DNA of 64,000 nucleotides, taken from Achromobacter pulmonis (lineage in GTDB: Bacteria; Pseudomonadota; Gammaproteobacteria; Burkholderiales; Burkholderiaceae_B). Below, in pieces: positions 7,561-15,346 of the stretch. The stretch covers positions 193,521 to 257,520 of the forward strand of contig NZ_POQS01000009.1 in assembly GCF_002885955.2 (NCBI RefSeq). The letters run 5' to 3'. Made by a program: the position numbers and the translations under genes. Position 1 is the stretch's first letter, and every line of letters starts with the position of its first letter. The notes under the pieces were generated by a model, which saw nothing but the letters and a program-made list of their open reading frames with translations, was not told where the DNA came from and did no database searches.

Positions 7561-10500
7561 ATGCGTATCTCGGAAACCTGTATCAAGCGGCCGGTATTCG
7601 CGTCGGTCCTGTCGCTGATCATCGTGCTGATCGGCCTGATCTCGTATTCGCGCCTGACCGTGCGCGAGTATCCGAAGATCGACGAGCCCATCGTCTCGGT
7701 GGACACCACCTACAAGGGCGCCTCGCCCGAGGTGATCGAATCCCAGGTGACCAAGCCGCTGGAGGACCAGCTCGCCGGCATCGAGGGCGTGGACGTGATG
7801 ACTTCGCGCAGCCGCTCCGAACGCAGCCTCATCAACATCAAGTTCAACCTGTCGCGCGATCCCGACGCGGCCGCGGCCGAAGTGCGCGACAAGGTCTCGC
7901 GCGCCCGCCGCTTCCTGCCCGACGAGATCGACGAGCCCATCATCGGCAAGGTCGAGGCGGACTCCCAGCCCATCATCTACATCGCGGTGGAGTCCGGCAC
8001 GTACTCGGCGATCCAGACTTCCGACTACATCAACCGCTACATCAAGACCCGGCTGTCGGTGCTGCCGGGGGCGGCGGAAGTGCGCGTGTTCGGCGAGCGC
8101 CTGCCGTCCATGCGCATCTACGTGGACCGCGACAAGCTTGCCGCCTACGGCCTGACCGTGCAGGACGTGGAGGCGGCGCTGCGCAGCCAGAACGTGGAAA
8201 TCCCGGCCGGGCGCATCGAGTCCCGGGCGCGCGAATTCTCGGTCGTGTCCTCGACCGACCTGCAGACGCCGGCGCAGTTCGAGGACGTGATCGTCGCCAA
8301 CGTCAAGGGCTATCCCGTGCGCCTGCGCGACGTGTCCAAGGTGGAAATCGCCGCGGCCAACGACCGCATCCTGTCGCGCTTCAACGGCAAGCCGGCGATC
8401 AACATCGGCCTGACGCGGCAGTCCACCGCCAACCCGCTGGAGCTGTCCAAGGCGGCCCGCGAGGAGGTCGAGCGCCTGAACGAGAACCTGCCGGCGGGGA
8501 TGCGGCTGAACATCGCCTACGACTCGTCGGTGTTCATCGAACGCTCGATCGACTCGGTGTTCAACACCATCGGCGAGGCCATCGTGCTGGTGGTGCTGGT
8601 GATCTTCTTCTTCCTGCGCAACCTGCGCGCCAGCATCATTCCCATCGTCACCATCCCGGTATCGCTGGTGGGCGCCTGCGCGCTCATGTACCTGTTCGGC
8701 TTTTCCATCAATACGCTGACCCTGCTGGCGATGGTGCTGGCCATCGGCCTGGTGGTGGATGACGCCATCGTGGTGCTGGAGAACATCTTCCGCCACATCG
8801 AGGACGGCATGCCGCGCAAGGAGGCCGCGCTGCGCGGCTCGCGCGAGATCGGCTTCGCGGTGGTGGCGATGACGATGACGCTGGTCACCGTGTACGCGCC
8901 GCTGGCGTTCGCCACGGGCCGCACCGGGCGGCTGTTCATCGAATTCGCGCTGGCGCTGGCCGGCGCGGTGCTGGTGTCCGGCTTCGTGGCGCTGACGCTC
9001 ACCCCGATGATGTGTTCGGTGCTGCTGCGCCACCAGAGCAGCCACAGCCGCTGGTACAACCTGATCGAAGGCTGGCTCGACGCCCTGAGCAATGGCTACC
9101 GGCGGGTGCTGGCGGCCTCGCTGCGCCATCGCTGGATCGTGGTGGCGGTGGGCCTGGCGGTGGCGGCCGCCAGCGGCGTGCTGTTCAAGGTGGTCAAGAG
9201 CGAACTGGCCCCCGTCGAGGACCGCGGCGTGGTGTTCGGCATCGTCAGCTCGCCCGAGGGCGCCACGCTGAACTACACGCTGGAAAGCATGCTGGGCATC
9301 GAAAAGTTCTACGCCGATATCCCGGAGGCCAGCGGCAGCCAGGTGACCGTGGGCTTTCCCACCGTGACCGACGGCACCGCCATCCTGCGCCTCAAGCCCT
9401 GGGAAGAGCGCGGCCGCCGTCAGCAGGCCATCACCCAGGAGCTGCAGCCGCTGTTCGCCTCGCTGCCGGGCGTGCGGGCGTTCCCCACCAATCCGCCGTC
9501 GCTGGGCCAGTCCGCGCGTTCCAAGCCGGTGCAGTTCATCATCATGAGCCAGGCCTCGTACGTGGAGCTGGCGCGCCTGACCGACGTATTCATGGCCGAG
9601 CTGCGCAAGTATCCCGGCCTCATCAACCTGGACACCGACCTGCGCCTGAACACGCCCGAGCTGCGCGTGCGCGTGGACCGAGACAAGATGGCCGACGTGG
9701 GCGCCAACGTGGACACGGTGGGGCGCACGCTGGAATCCATGCTGGGCGGACGCCAGGTGACCCGCTACAAGGACGAGGGCGAGCAGTACGACGTCATCGT
9801 CCAGGTCACGCCGCGCGACCGCGCCAATCCCACCGACATTTCCGGCATCTACGTGCGCGCGCGCGACGGCAGCATGGTGCAGCTGGACAACCTGCTGGGC
9901 GTGCACGAAGGCGTTTCGCCGCAGTCGCTGAACCACTTCAACCGGCTGCGCGCGGTCAAGATCGACGGCGCCGTGGCGCCGGGCTACGCGCTGGGCGAGG
10001 TGCTGGCGCACATGCACCAGGTGGCGCGCGACGTGCTGCCCAACACCATCGTCACCGACCTCGACGGCCAGTCGCGCGAGTTCCGCGACTCTTCGGGCAG
10101 CATCTACCTGGTCTTCGCGATGGCGCTGGCCTTCATCTACCTGGTGCTGGCCGCGCAGTTCGAGAGCTGGCGCAACCCGTTCATCATCATGCTGTCGGTG
10201 CCGCTGTCCATGACCGGCGCGCTGCTGGCGCTGTGGCTGACCGGCGGCACCCTGTCCATCTACAGCCAGATCGGCCTGATCACCCTGGTCGGGCTGATCA
10301 CCAAGCACGGCATCCTGATCGTCGAATTCACCAACCAGCTGCGCGACGAGGGCAGGGAACTGTTCGAGGCCGTCATCGAGGCCAGCGTGCTGCGGCTGCG
10401 CCCCATCCTGATGACCACCGGCGCCATGGTGCTGGGCACCGTGCCGCTGGCGCTGTCCTCGGGCGCGGGCGCGGAATCGCGCCAGCAGATCGGCTGGGTC

Positions 10501-10677
10501 CTGGTGGGCGGGCTGATGCTGGGTACACTACTGACCTTGTTCGTCGTGCCGGTGGCCTACACGCTCATCGCCACCGCACGCAAGAAACCCGGCCAGGCCG
10601 GCAGCGCAGCGCATTCCGCGGATTCCGTTCCGTCCCCGCATACGCCGCCGGCCGCGCCCGCCCAAGCGTCGGAATAG
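7561..10677 (+). CDS. RND-family multidrug efflux transporter, inner-membrane pump
   Basis: 1038 residues starting at ATG 7561 (MRISETCIKRPVFASVL, the normal HAE1-type start; an ATG 15 bp upstream adds only MGGGA). Typical features are TM1 right at the N-terminus, a duplicated architecture with two large periplasmic loops, and the TM4 proton-relay pair in GLVVDDAIVVLENIFRH. The TM10-12 region includes LVLAAQFESWRNPFIIMLSVPLS. Length matches AcrB/MexB/MexF. It forms the proton-driven pump of a tripartite efflux system with the adaptor upstream. dnaQ starts 4 bp after its stop codon. Confidence 0.96.
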   Translation: MRISETCIKRPVFASVLSLIIVLIGLISYSRLTVREYPKIDEPIVSVDTTYKGASPEVIESQVTKPLEDQLAGIEGVDVMTSRSRSERSLINIKFNLSRDPDAAAAEVRDKVSRARRFLPDEIDEPIIGKVEADSQPIIYIAVESGTYSAIQTSDYINRYIKTRLSVLPGAAEVRVFGERLPSMRIYVDRDKLAAYGLTVQDVEAALRSQNVEIPAGRIESRAREFSVVSSTDLQTPAQFEDVIVANVKGYPVRLRDVSKVEIAAANDRILSRFNGKPAINIGLTRQSTANPLELSKAAREEVERLNENLPAGMRLNIAYDSSVFIERSIDSVFNTIGEAIVLVVLVIFFFLRNLRASIIPIVTIPVSLVGACALMYLFGFSINTLTLLAMVLAIGLVVDDAIVVLENIFRHIEDGMPRKEAALRGSREIGFAVVAMTMTLVTVYAPLAFATGRTGRLFIEFALALAGAVLVSGFVALTLTPMMCSVLLRHQSSHSRWYNLIEGWLDALSNGYRRVLAASLRHRWIVVAVGLAVAAASGVLFKVVKSELAPVEDRGVVFGIVSSPEGATLNYTLESMLGIEKFYADIPEASGSQVTVGFPTVTDGTAILRLKPWEERGRRQQAITQELQPLFASLPGVRAFPTNPPSLGQSARSKPVQFIIMSQASYVELARLTDVFMAELRKYPGLINLDTDLRLNTPELRVRVDRDKMADVGANVDTVGRTLESMLGGRQVTRYKDEGEQYDVIVQVTPRDRANPTDISGIYVRARDGSMVQLDNLLGVHEGVSPQSLNHFNRLRAVKIDGAVAPGYALGEVLAHMHQVARDVLPNTIVTDLDGQSREFRDSSGSIYLVFAMALAFIYLVLAAQFESWRNPFIIMLSVPLSMTGALLALWLTGGTLSIYSQIGLITLVGLITKHGILIVEFTNQLRDEGRELFEAVIEASVLRLRPILMTTGAMVLGTVPLALSSGAGAESRQQIGWVLVGGLMLGTLLTLFVVPVAYTLIATARKKPGQAGSAAHSADSVPSPHTPPAAPAQASE

Positions 10678-10681
10678 TTTT

Positions 10682-11404
10682 ATGCGCCAGATCATCTTTG
10701 ACACCGAAACCACGGGACTGGATCCCGCCCAGGGCCACCGCATCGTCGAAATCGGCTGCGTGGAGCTGGTCAACCGGATGGCCACGGGCAACAACCTGCA
10801 CATCTACCTGAACCCGGACCGCGACAGCGACCCCGAGGCGCTGGCGGTGCACGGCCTGACCACCGAATTCCTGTCCGACAAGCCGCGCTTTGCCGACATC
10901 GCCGATGAATTCGTGCAGTTCATCCAGGGTGCCGAGCTGATCGCGCACAACGCCGCGTTCGACGTGAAATTCTTCAACGCCGAACTGGCCAGGACCGGCC
11001 GCGGCCCGATCAGCGATTTCTGCGAGACGGTCACCGACTCGCTGCTGCACGCGCGTTCGCTGTTCCCCGGCAAGCGCAACTCGCTGGATGCGCTGTGCGA
11101 CCGTTTCGGCATTTCCAACGCCCACCGCACGCTGCACGGCGCCTTGCTCGACTCGCAGCTGCTGGCGGAAGTCTGGCTGGCCATGACGCGCGGCCAGGAC
11201 GCGCTGCTGATCGACGTCGAGGAGGGCGACTCGGCGGGCGCCGACGGCCTGGTGCTGGGCAGGTTCGACGCCTCCGGCCTGCCGGTGATCAAGGCCGGCG
11301 ACGAAGACCTGGCCGAGCACGAAGCCTATCTGGCCGCGCTGGACAAGGCCGTGGGCGGCGAATGCATCTGGCGTAAACTGGACGCGCCGGCGCCGGCCGC
11401 ATGA
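10682..11404 (+). CDS. dnaQ: DNA polymerase III epsilon subunit, 3'-5' proofreading exonuclease
   Basis: 240 residues. The ExoI motif FDTETTGLDP (Asp7, Glu9) opens the protein. ExoII lies in AHNAAFDVKFFNAEL, and ExoIII-epsilon is recognisable in HRTLHGALLDSQLLAEV with the catalytic His and Asp. The DEDDh set is complete, so proofreading activity is expected. The C-terminal tail (about residues 190-240) would bind the polymerase alpha subunit. It is followed by tRNA-Val on the same strand. Confidence 0.96.
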   Translation: MRQIIFDTETTGLDPAQGHRIVEIGCVELVNRMATGNNLHIYLNPDRDSDPEALAVHGLTTEFLSDKPRFADIADEFVQFIQGAELIAHNAAFDVKFFNAELARTGRGPISDFCETVTDSLLHARSLFPGKRNSLDALCDRFGISNAHRTLHGALLDSQLLAEVWLAMTRGQDALLIDVEEGDSAGADGLVLGRFDASGLPVIKAGDEDLAEHEAYLAALDKAVGGECIWRKLDAPAPAA

Positions 11405-11420
11405 AGTTTTTCGGGGTGAC

Positions 11421-11450
11421 TTGCACACGTTCAAAAAAACGTGCTAATAT
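11421..11450 (+). promoter_or_regulatory. Sigma70-type promoter for tRNA-Val
   Basis: TTGCAC (11421-11426) and TAATAT (11445-11450) are separated by 18 bp, a good match to the sigma70 consensus, and lie 13 bp before the tRNA 5' end. A GC-rich segment follows the -10, as expected for stringently controlled stable-RNA promoters. Confidence 0.75.
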
Positions 11451-11463
11451 TTCGCCTCTTTCG

Positions 11464-11538
11464 GGGTGGTTAGCTCAGTGGTAGAGCACTGCCTTCACAC
11501 GGCAGGGGTCACTGGTTCGAACCCAGTACTACCCACCA
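11464..11538 (+). tRNA. tRNA-Val (anticodon CAC)
   Basis: The 75-nt cloverleaf is easily drawn by eye. The acceptor GGGTGGT pairs with ACTACCC, the D-arm is AGCTCAGTGGTAGAGC, and the anticodon stem CTGCC/GGCAG encloses loop TTCACAC with anticodon CAC. The T-arm is CTGGTTCGAACCCAG, and the 3' CCA is encoded. It reads GTG valine codons. tRNA 3' ends are common integration sites, and the next gene downstream is a defence-type gene, but no second copy of the tRNA 3' end was found. Confidence 0.97.
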
Positions 11539-11613
11539 AAGACCCTTGAGAGACAACGCCAGGCCACCAGCCGGCCGTTGTCGGCGTCCAAGGTAAAACG
11601 ACGCAGCAAAAAT

Positions 11614-11640
11614 AGCCAACCCTTGCGGTTGGCTTTTTTG
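11614..11640 (+). terminator. Intrinsic terminator after tRNA-Val
   Basis: An 8-bp perfect stem (AGCCAACC at 11614-11621, GGTTGGCT at 11627-11634) with a 5-nt loop, followed by a T run (11633-11645, interrupted by a single G). It should end the tRNA-Val transcript about 75 nt past the mature 3' end. Confidence 0.92.
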
Positions 11641-11956
11641 TTTTTCGCGCGGTCTTGGGGATAGTGGAAACCGCGAAGGCGACAAGAACCGGGACGGGTG
11701 GATGTATTCAGGCGCATCAGGTCCCGGTACGATTTTTCACATTGCAGTGAGGCGGGGAAAACGGTTTCAGCGACCCGGAATAGGGACCAGAAAGAGGACT
11801 GAACAAGGGGCCGAAAAGGGAAAGCGCCCTGGTAAGGGCGCTTTCGGGGTACTGCATAAGGGAAGCCGGATGTCCGCTCTTGGAGACTACGTCTCGTACT
11901 AGGCTAGCCAACGATTCGCGGCTTTTCACTTCCGATTATAGGGGCGGGGAACTCGC
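11641..11956 (+). ncRNA. Hairpin-rich non-coding leader upstream of the Abi gene (candidate structured RNA)
   Basis: About 316 bp without a convincing reading frame, with lower GC and different texture from its neighbours. Several inverted repeats are packed in order: CGCGGT/ACCGCG (11648-11653 with 11670-11675), a perfect 8-bp ACCGGGAC/GTCCCGGT (11688-11695 with 11721-11728, 25-nt loop), a perfect 11-bp hairpin (11820-11845, GGTA loop), and a short GAGAC/GTCTC pair near 11883-11895. The 11-bp hairpin has no T run on the plus strand, so it is not a simple terminator there. Conserved RNAs upstream of Abi_2-type genes have been described (the abiF RNA motif, from memory), which makes an RNA partner plausible. 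This is inference; strand and ends are undetermined. Confidence 0.4.
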
Positions 11957-12769
11957 ATGTCTAATGACGCAGATTTTGCCGATTTGGTCCGGTTTCTGTC
12001 GCTTGAGCGGCTGGCTACGTTCCAGGCTATTACGGGGTCTACGGGAGAGGCGATCTCGCTGCATCAGCAGACCTTGCGCCTCGGGTCGCAATTAATGATG
12101 GTCACGGCCGTCATCGAGGTGGCTTTACGCAATGCCGTCTATGAAAGATTGGAGGGCTACTACGGACAGCCCGATTGGCTTATAGCCCCACCCGCCACCC
12201 TGGTATGGGTCCCATCCGAGTCCGCCAAGATCAAGCAGGCGATAAAGAGTGCGCGGCGGGAAAAATACGCAAAGATGACTCTGCCCCAGAAGCGTCATCT
12301 CGACTCTCTTATCCCTGGCGGCGCCCCTGCCGGCCCAGGAAAAATGGCGTATCAGCGTCTAGTGGCGGCGAGGCAGGCACAGATCGCTGTCCCGGTAGGC
12401 CAAGTCATGGCGCAACTGACTTTTTTCTTTTGGAAGCGCCTATATTCGAAAGACTATGCCAACGTGCTCTGGACTCCCCTGAAAAACATCTTCCCGGATA
12501 AGCGGCTGACGCGCGCCGACATCGCAACGCAGCTTGAACGCCTGTATCAGAGCCGTAACCGTGTGGCCCATCATGAGCCGATATTCGGGCGCCGCTTGCA
12601 GGAAACACTGGAGGCCATCGAGTTTTTTCTGAACCATTTCGACGGTAAAGACGCCAATGGCATTCCGCATATCAGCAAGTTGCTGAGCGACGACCTGGAA
12701 CGTCTGAAGAAATCAGCCGCCGAACTGGATGGCCGCATCAAGTCATTCAAAGTGCCTGGCGAGAGCTGA
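11957..12769 (+). CDS. Abi-like protein (Abi_2/AbiD-AbiF type) with HEPN RNase motif
   Basis: 270 residues from ATG 11957. The N-terminal half contains the family segment TAVIEVALRNAVYERLEGYYG. The C-terminal half carries RNRVAHHEPIF, an R-x4-H HEPN ribonuclease motif (Arg200, His205). Abi_2 proteins cause abortive infection, and HEPN domains usually act as RNases against tRNA or mRNA. Composition is clearly less GC-rich than the surroundings (many AAA, TTT and ATA-type codons), which suggests horizontal acquisition. It stands alone between tRNA-Val and a small membrane-protein gene, with no protein antitoxin beside it. The long structured leader directly upstream could be its RNA partner. 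Confidence 0.8.
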   Translation: MSNDADFADLVRFLSLERLATFQAITGSTGEAISLHQQTLRLGSQLMMVTAVIEVALRNAVYERLEGYYGQPDWLIAPPATLVWVPSESAKIKQAIKSARREKYAKMTLPQKRHLDSLIPGGAPAGPGKMAYQRLVAARQAQIAVPVGQVMAQLTFFFWKRLYSKDYANVLWTPLKNIFPDKRLTRADIATQLERLYQSRNRVAHHEPIFGRRLQETLEAIEFFLNHFDGKDANGIPHISKLLSDDLERLKKSAAELDGRIKSFKVPGES

Positions 12770-12916
12770 TTTTGGGCTGGCCCGGGCTTCTACGGGCTCA
12801 ATTGTTGATATTGCACAACCCCGCGCGCGCCGATTGAGCCGCGCGGCCTGCCAGCTGTCTATGATGGATACCGCGGGGACATATCCACAATAAACCCGCG
12901 CAAACTGGAGATGGCG

Positions 12917-13084
12917 ATGTTCGCGAATACCAATACCATGATCATCATCATCGTCACGGCCGTGGCCCTCATGCTGGTGGGCTTCGGGCTGCGTGACCGC
13001 AATATCGGCATGGGGCTGATGGGGCTGGGCCTGGTGACGGCGCTGGGCACCATTATCTACAAGGCGTACATCACGTTTTATTGA
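12917..13084 (+). CDS. Small two-helix membrane protein, uncharacterised
   Basis: 55 residues from ATG 12917. I prefer it to the ATG at 12911 because GGAG at 12907-12910 is then 6 bp upstream. The sequence has two hydrophobic segments, [20 protein letters not shown] and [17 protein letters not shown], separated by the polar turn RDRNI, so a hairpin in the inner membrane is likely. I do not recognise the family. The end overlaps the convergent DUF188 gene by 14 bp. Codon usage and the well-placed ribosome-binding site support a real gene; no function can be proposed. Confidence 0.65.
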   Translation: MFANTNTMIIIIVTAVALMLVGFGLRDRNIGMGLMGLGLVTALGTIIYKAYITFY

Positions 13085-13535
13085 GCTGGCGCGCCGCGCG
13101 CGACAGCAGGGCGTCGAGCTGGTTGGCGAAGGCCTTGCGGTCGGCGTGGCTGAACGAGGCGGGGCCGCCGGTGTCCACGCCGCCGGCGCGCAGTTCTTCC
13201 ATCATGTCGCGCAGCGCCAGCCGTTCACGGATGGTGTCGGGCGTATAGCGTTCCCCGCGCGGGTTCAGCGCCATCGCGCCTTTTTCCAGGACTTGCGCGG
13301 CCAGCGGGATGTCGCCGGTGATCACCAGGTCGCCGGGCGCGGCGCGTTCGGCGATGTGCGCGTCGGCCACGTCGAAGCCGCGCGGCACCTGCACGGCGCG
13401 GATCAGCGGCGAGGGCGGGGTGCGCAGCGGCTGGTTGGCCACCAGGGTCAGCGGCCGCTGCCAGCGTTGCGCGGCGCGGAACAGGATGTCCTTGATGACC
13501 GCGGGGCAGGCGTCCGCATCGACCCAGATGTGCAT
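13071..13535 (-). CDS. yaiI: YaiI/YqxD (DUF188) family protein
   Basis: 154 residues with the conserved N-terminus [18 protein letters not shown] and the internal [39 protein letters not shown] block, both diagnostic for UPF0178/DUF188. The fold is PIN-like, with conserved Asp residues (Asp6, Asp8) suggesting a metal-dependent nuclease, but activity is not established for the family. It starts 4 bp downstream of the small upstream gene at 13540-13806, so the two are probably one transcript. Confidence 0.92.
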   Translation of the reverse strand: MHIWVDADACPAVIKDILFRAAQRWQRPLTLVANQPLRTPPSPLIRAVQVPRGFDVADAHIAERAAPGDLVITGDIPLAAQVLEKGAMALNPRGERYTPDTIRERLALRDMMEELRAGGVDTGGPASFSHADRKAFANQLDALLSRAARQLNKT

Positions 13536-13539
13536 CGCG

Positions 13540-13806
13540 TTACGCGCCCAGCGCCTTGCGCAGCGCCTCGGCCACGATCTCGTTGGTGGACACGCCGCGC
13601 TCGGCGGCCGCGGCGCGCAGCCGGTCGGCGTCGGCCTGCGACAGCTTCAGCGGGAACGGCACCAGGCCGGCGGCCTGGTCCAGCTTGCGCTGCTCGCGCC
13701 GGTCGGGCGCGTTCGAGGCGCTGCCGTAGCGGTCCGGCGTGCCGGCCTGCTTGAGCTGGCCGGCCAGTTTCAAGGCCTGGTTTTTCTGCAGATCGAATTT
13801 ATTCAT
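13540..13806 (-). CDS. Small hypothetical protein with ribbon-helix-helix-like C-terminus
   Basis: 88 residues. The N-terminal half is polar and basic ([31 protein letters not shown]). The C-terminal half reads [36 protein letters not shown], the strand-helix-turn-helix pattern of MetJ/Arc-type DNA-binding proteins. It lies immediately upstream of the DUF188 gene (4-bp gap). A DNA-binding or autoregulatory role is an inference from pattern only. Confidence 0.6.
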   Translation of the reverse strand: MNKFDLQKNQALKLAGQLKQAGTPDRYGSASNAPDRREQRKLDQAAGLVPFPLKLSQADADRLRAAAAERGVSTNEIVAEALRKALGA

Positions 13807-13847
13807 GGGGTTTCCTGATGAGGAGCGCCATCATAAGCGCAACGGCC

Positions 13848-15344
13848 TCATCGCGGCTTGGCCTTCTCCAGTTCCGTCAGACCCTCCTGGGCGCCGTCGT
13901 GCAGCGGCACGGTCAGTCCGCGCCGCGCGGTGGCGATGGAGACCTGGCTGCCCTGGGTCGATCCCGCGGCCAGCAGGTCCTGTCCGGTCGAATAGACGGC
14001 GCGCACGATCACCAGGGCTTCGTCGCGGGTCAGGTCCGCGGTGGTGAGCAGCAGGGCGGCCATGCCGACGGTGGGGATCGCTTCGACCTGGTTGGGATAG
14101 GTGCCGGCGACGATGTCCAGCGGCATCAGCGAACTGTCGGCCGCCGTCAGCGCCTTGATGGCGGCGGGATCGAGCGGCAGCAGCTTCAGCCGGGCCTGGG
14201 TCAGCGCGTCGCGCAGCGGCGTGGCCGGCACGCCGATCACCTGGGCGGCGGCGTCGACCGCGCCGGAATTCAGCGCCGGCAGCGAGGCCGCGAACGGGGT
14301 GTCTGCGACCTTGTAGTCGCGTCCGGCCTGCAGCCCGTGCGCGGCCAGTACCGCCTCCAGCGTGGCCCGCACGGCCGAGCCCTCCGGACCCAGCGCGACG
14401 GTCTTGCCCTTCAGGTCGCGCACGCCGCGCACCGAGGCGTCGTCGCGCACCACGATGTGGACCAGTTCCGGATACAGGCTGCCCAGCGCCCGCAGGCCGG
14501 TGAACGGCCCCTGGGCCGCGAACGGGCCCTTGCCGTCATAGGCCAGCCGCGCCGTATCGGCCTGGGCCAGTCCGACCACCGCGTCGCCGCTGCGCAGCAG
14601 CGCGATGTTCTCGGCGCCGCCGCCGGTGATGAGCGGGGCGACGCGGACCTGCCGCGAGCGGGCCACGTCGCGCAGCGCGCGCGCGAACGCCACGTATTCG
14701 CCGCGGTCGGGGCCGCCGGCCAGCGGATAGCCCTGCTGCATGCGGGCCAGCCGGCCGTTGATGCGCGCCACCGATCGTTCCAGTTCCTGTTGCACCACGT
14801 GCTGGGCGGTGCTGGAGCCGGTGTAGGCGACGGAATGGGTGATCTGGTCCAGCGAGTCGAGCAGCTGACGCGTGACCGGCGGCGGCGCGCCGGTGTCCAG
14901 GCTGGGGGCCTGGGCCGCCTTGAAGCCGGCCGGCGTCACCAGCTTCCAGTCCTGGCCGTCCTGCCGGTAGATCGCGCTGGCGTGCGCCACGATGCGGTCG
15001 CCGGCCTGGTTGCCGCCGGATTTCACGCCGCTGATGCTGCGCGGACCTGCGCCCAGCAGCGTGACCAGCGAGGCCGCGCCCGGCTGGTCCCAGGCGCCCA
15101 GCGAGACGTCGCGGGCCAGGTCCAGCGCGACGTCGTAATAGACCACGCGGCGGGTTTCGCCGGCGGGCGCGCCGTTGTCGACGGCCGATCCCATGCGCTT
15201 GAGTTCGGCGATCCGGAACAGCCCTTCGCCATAGGCGGCGTTCAGGCTGCGCTCGACGTCGCCGCGCAGCGCGTCGGCGTCCGGCGCGCGGCCGCAGGCG
15301 GCCAGCGTCAGGCACAGCAATACGAGGATGAGACGTTTGAACAT
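13848..15344 (-). CDS. Lipoprotein with TAXI-type (TRAP-associated) solute-binding domain
   Basis: 498 residues from ATG 15344, beginning with a lipoprotein signal (LTLAAC, Cys17). Residues about 20-150 form an N-terminal domain I do not recognise. Residues about 190-470 match the TAXI/NMT1-like receptor family: LITGGGAENIALLRSGDAVVGLAQAD, then GLRALGSLYPELVHIVV and VRDLKGKTVALGPEGSAVRATLEAVL. A TAXI receptor is normally about 320 residues, so this is an extended form. No TRAP permease gene is nearby; instead it follows gltS by 2 bp. It may sense or bind a substrate (perhaps glutamate-like) at the membrane, but that is speculation. Confidence 0.8.
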   Translation of the reverse strand: MFKRLILVLLCLTLAACGRAPDADALRGDVERSLNAAYGEGLFRIAELKRMGSAVDNGAPAGETRRVVYYDVALDLARDVSLGAWDQPGAASLVTLLGAGPRSISGVKSGGNQAGDRIVAHASAIYRQDGQDWKLVTPAGFKAAQAPSLDTGAPPPVTRQLLDSLDQITHSVAYTGSSTAQHVVQQELERSVARINGRLARMQQGYPLAGGPDRGEYVAFARALRDVARSRQVRVAPLITGGGAENIALLRSGDAVVGLAQADTARLAYDGKGPFAAQGPFTGLRALGSLYPELVHIVVRDDASVRGVRDLKGKTVALGPEGSAVRATLEAVLAAHGLQAGRDYKVADTPFAASLPALNSGAVDAAAQVIGVPATPLRDALTQARLKLLPLDPAAIKALTAADSSLMPLDIVAGTYPNQVEAIPTVGMAALLLTTADLTRDEALVIVRAVYSTGQDLLAAGSTQGSQVSIATARRGLTVPLHDGAQEGLTELEKAKPR

Positions 15345-15346
15345 GC

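Noticed and set aside
6334-10308. A 1324-codon open frame on the minus strand opposite the RND adaptor and pump genes
   Set aside because: It has no family resemblance, is full of His/Arg/Gln/Ala repeats typical of antisense frames in high-GC genes, and overlaps two well-recognised genes completely.
11717-11929. A 70-codon minus-strand frame in the leader of the Abi gene
   Set aside because: No ribosome-binding site, no family resemblance, codon positions without the GC3 bias of real genes here, and it runs through the strongest hairpin.
12797-12812. TTGAT-ATTG-CACAA as a possible FNR box near 12800
   Set aside because: The right half-site has two mismatches and the position relative to the next gene is not convincing.
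11464-12910. att site duplication of the tRNA-Val 3' end
   Set aside because: I searched the downstream sequence for GGTTCGAACCC or ACTACCCACCA and found no second copy.
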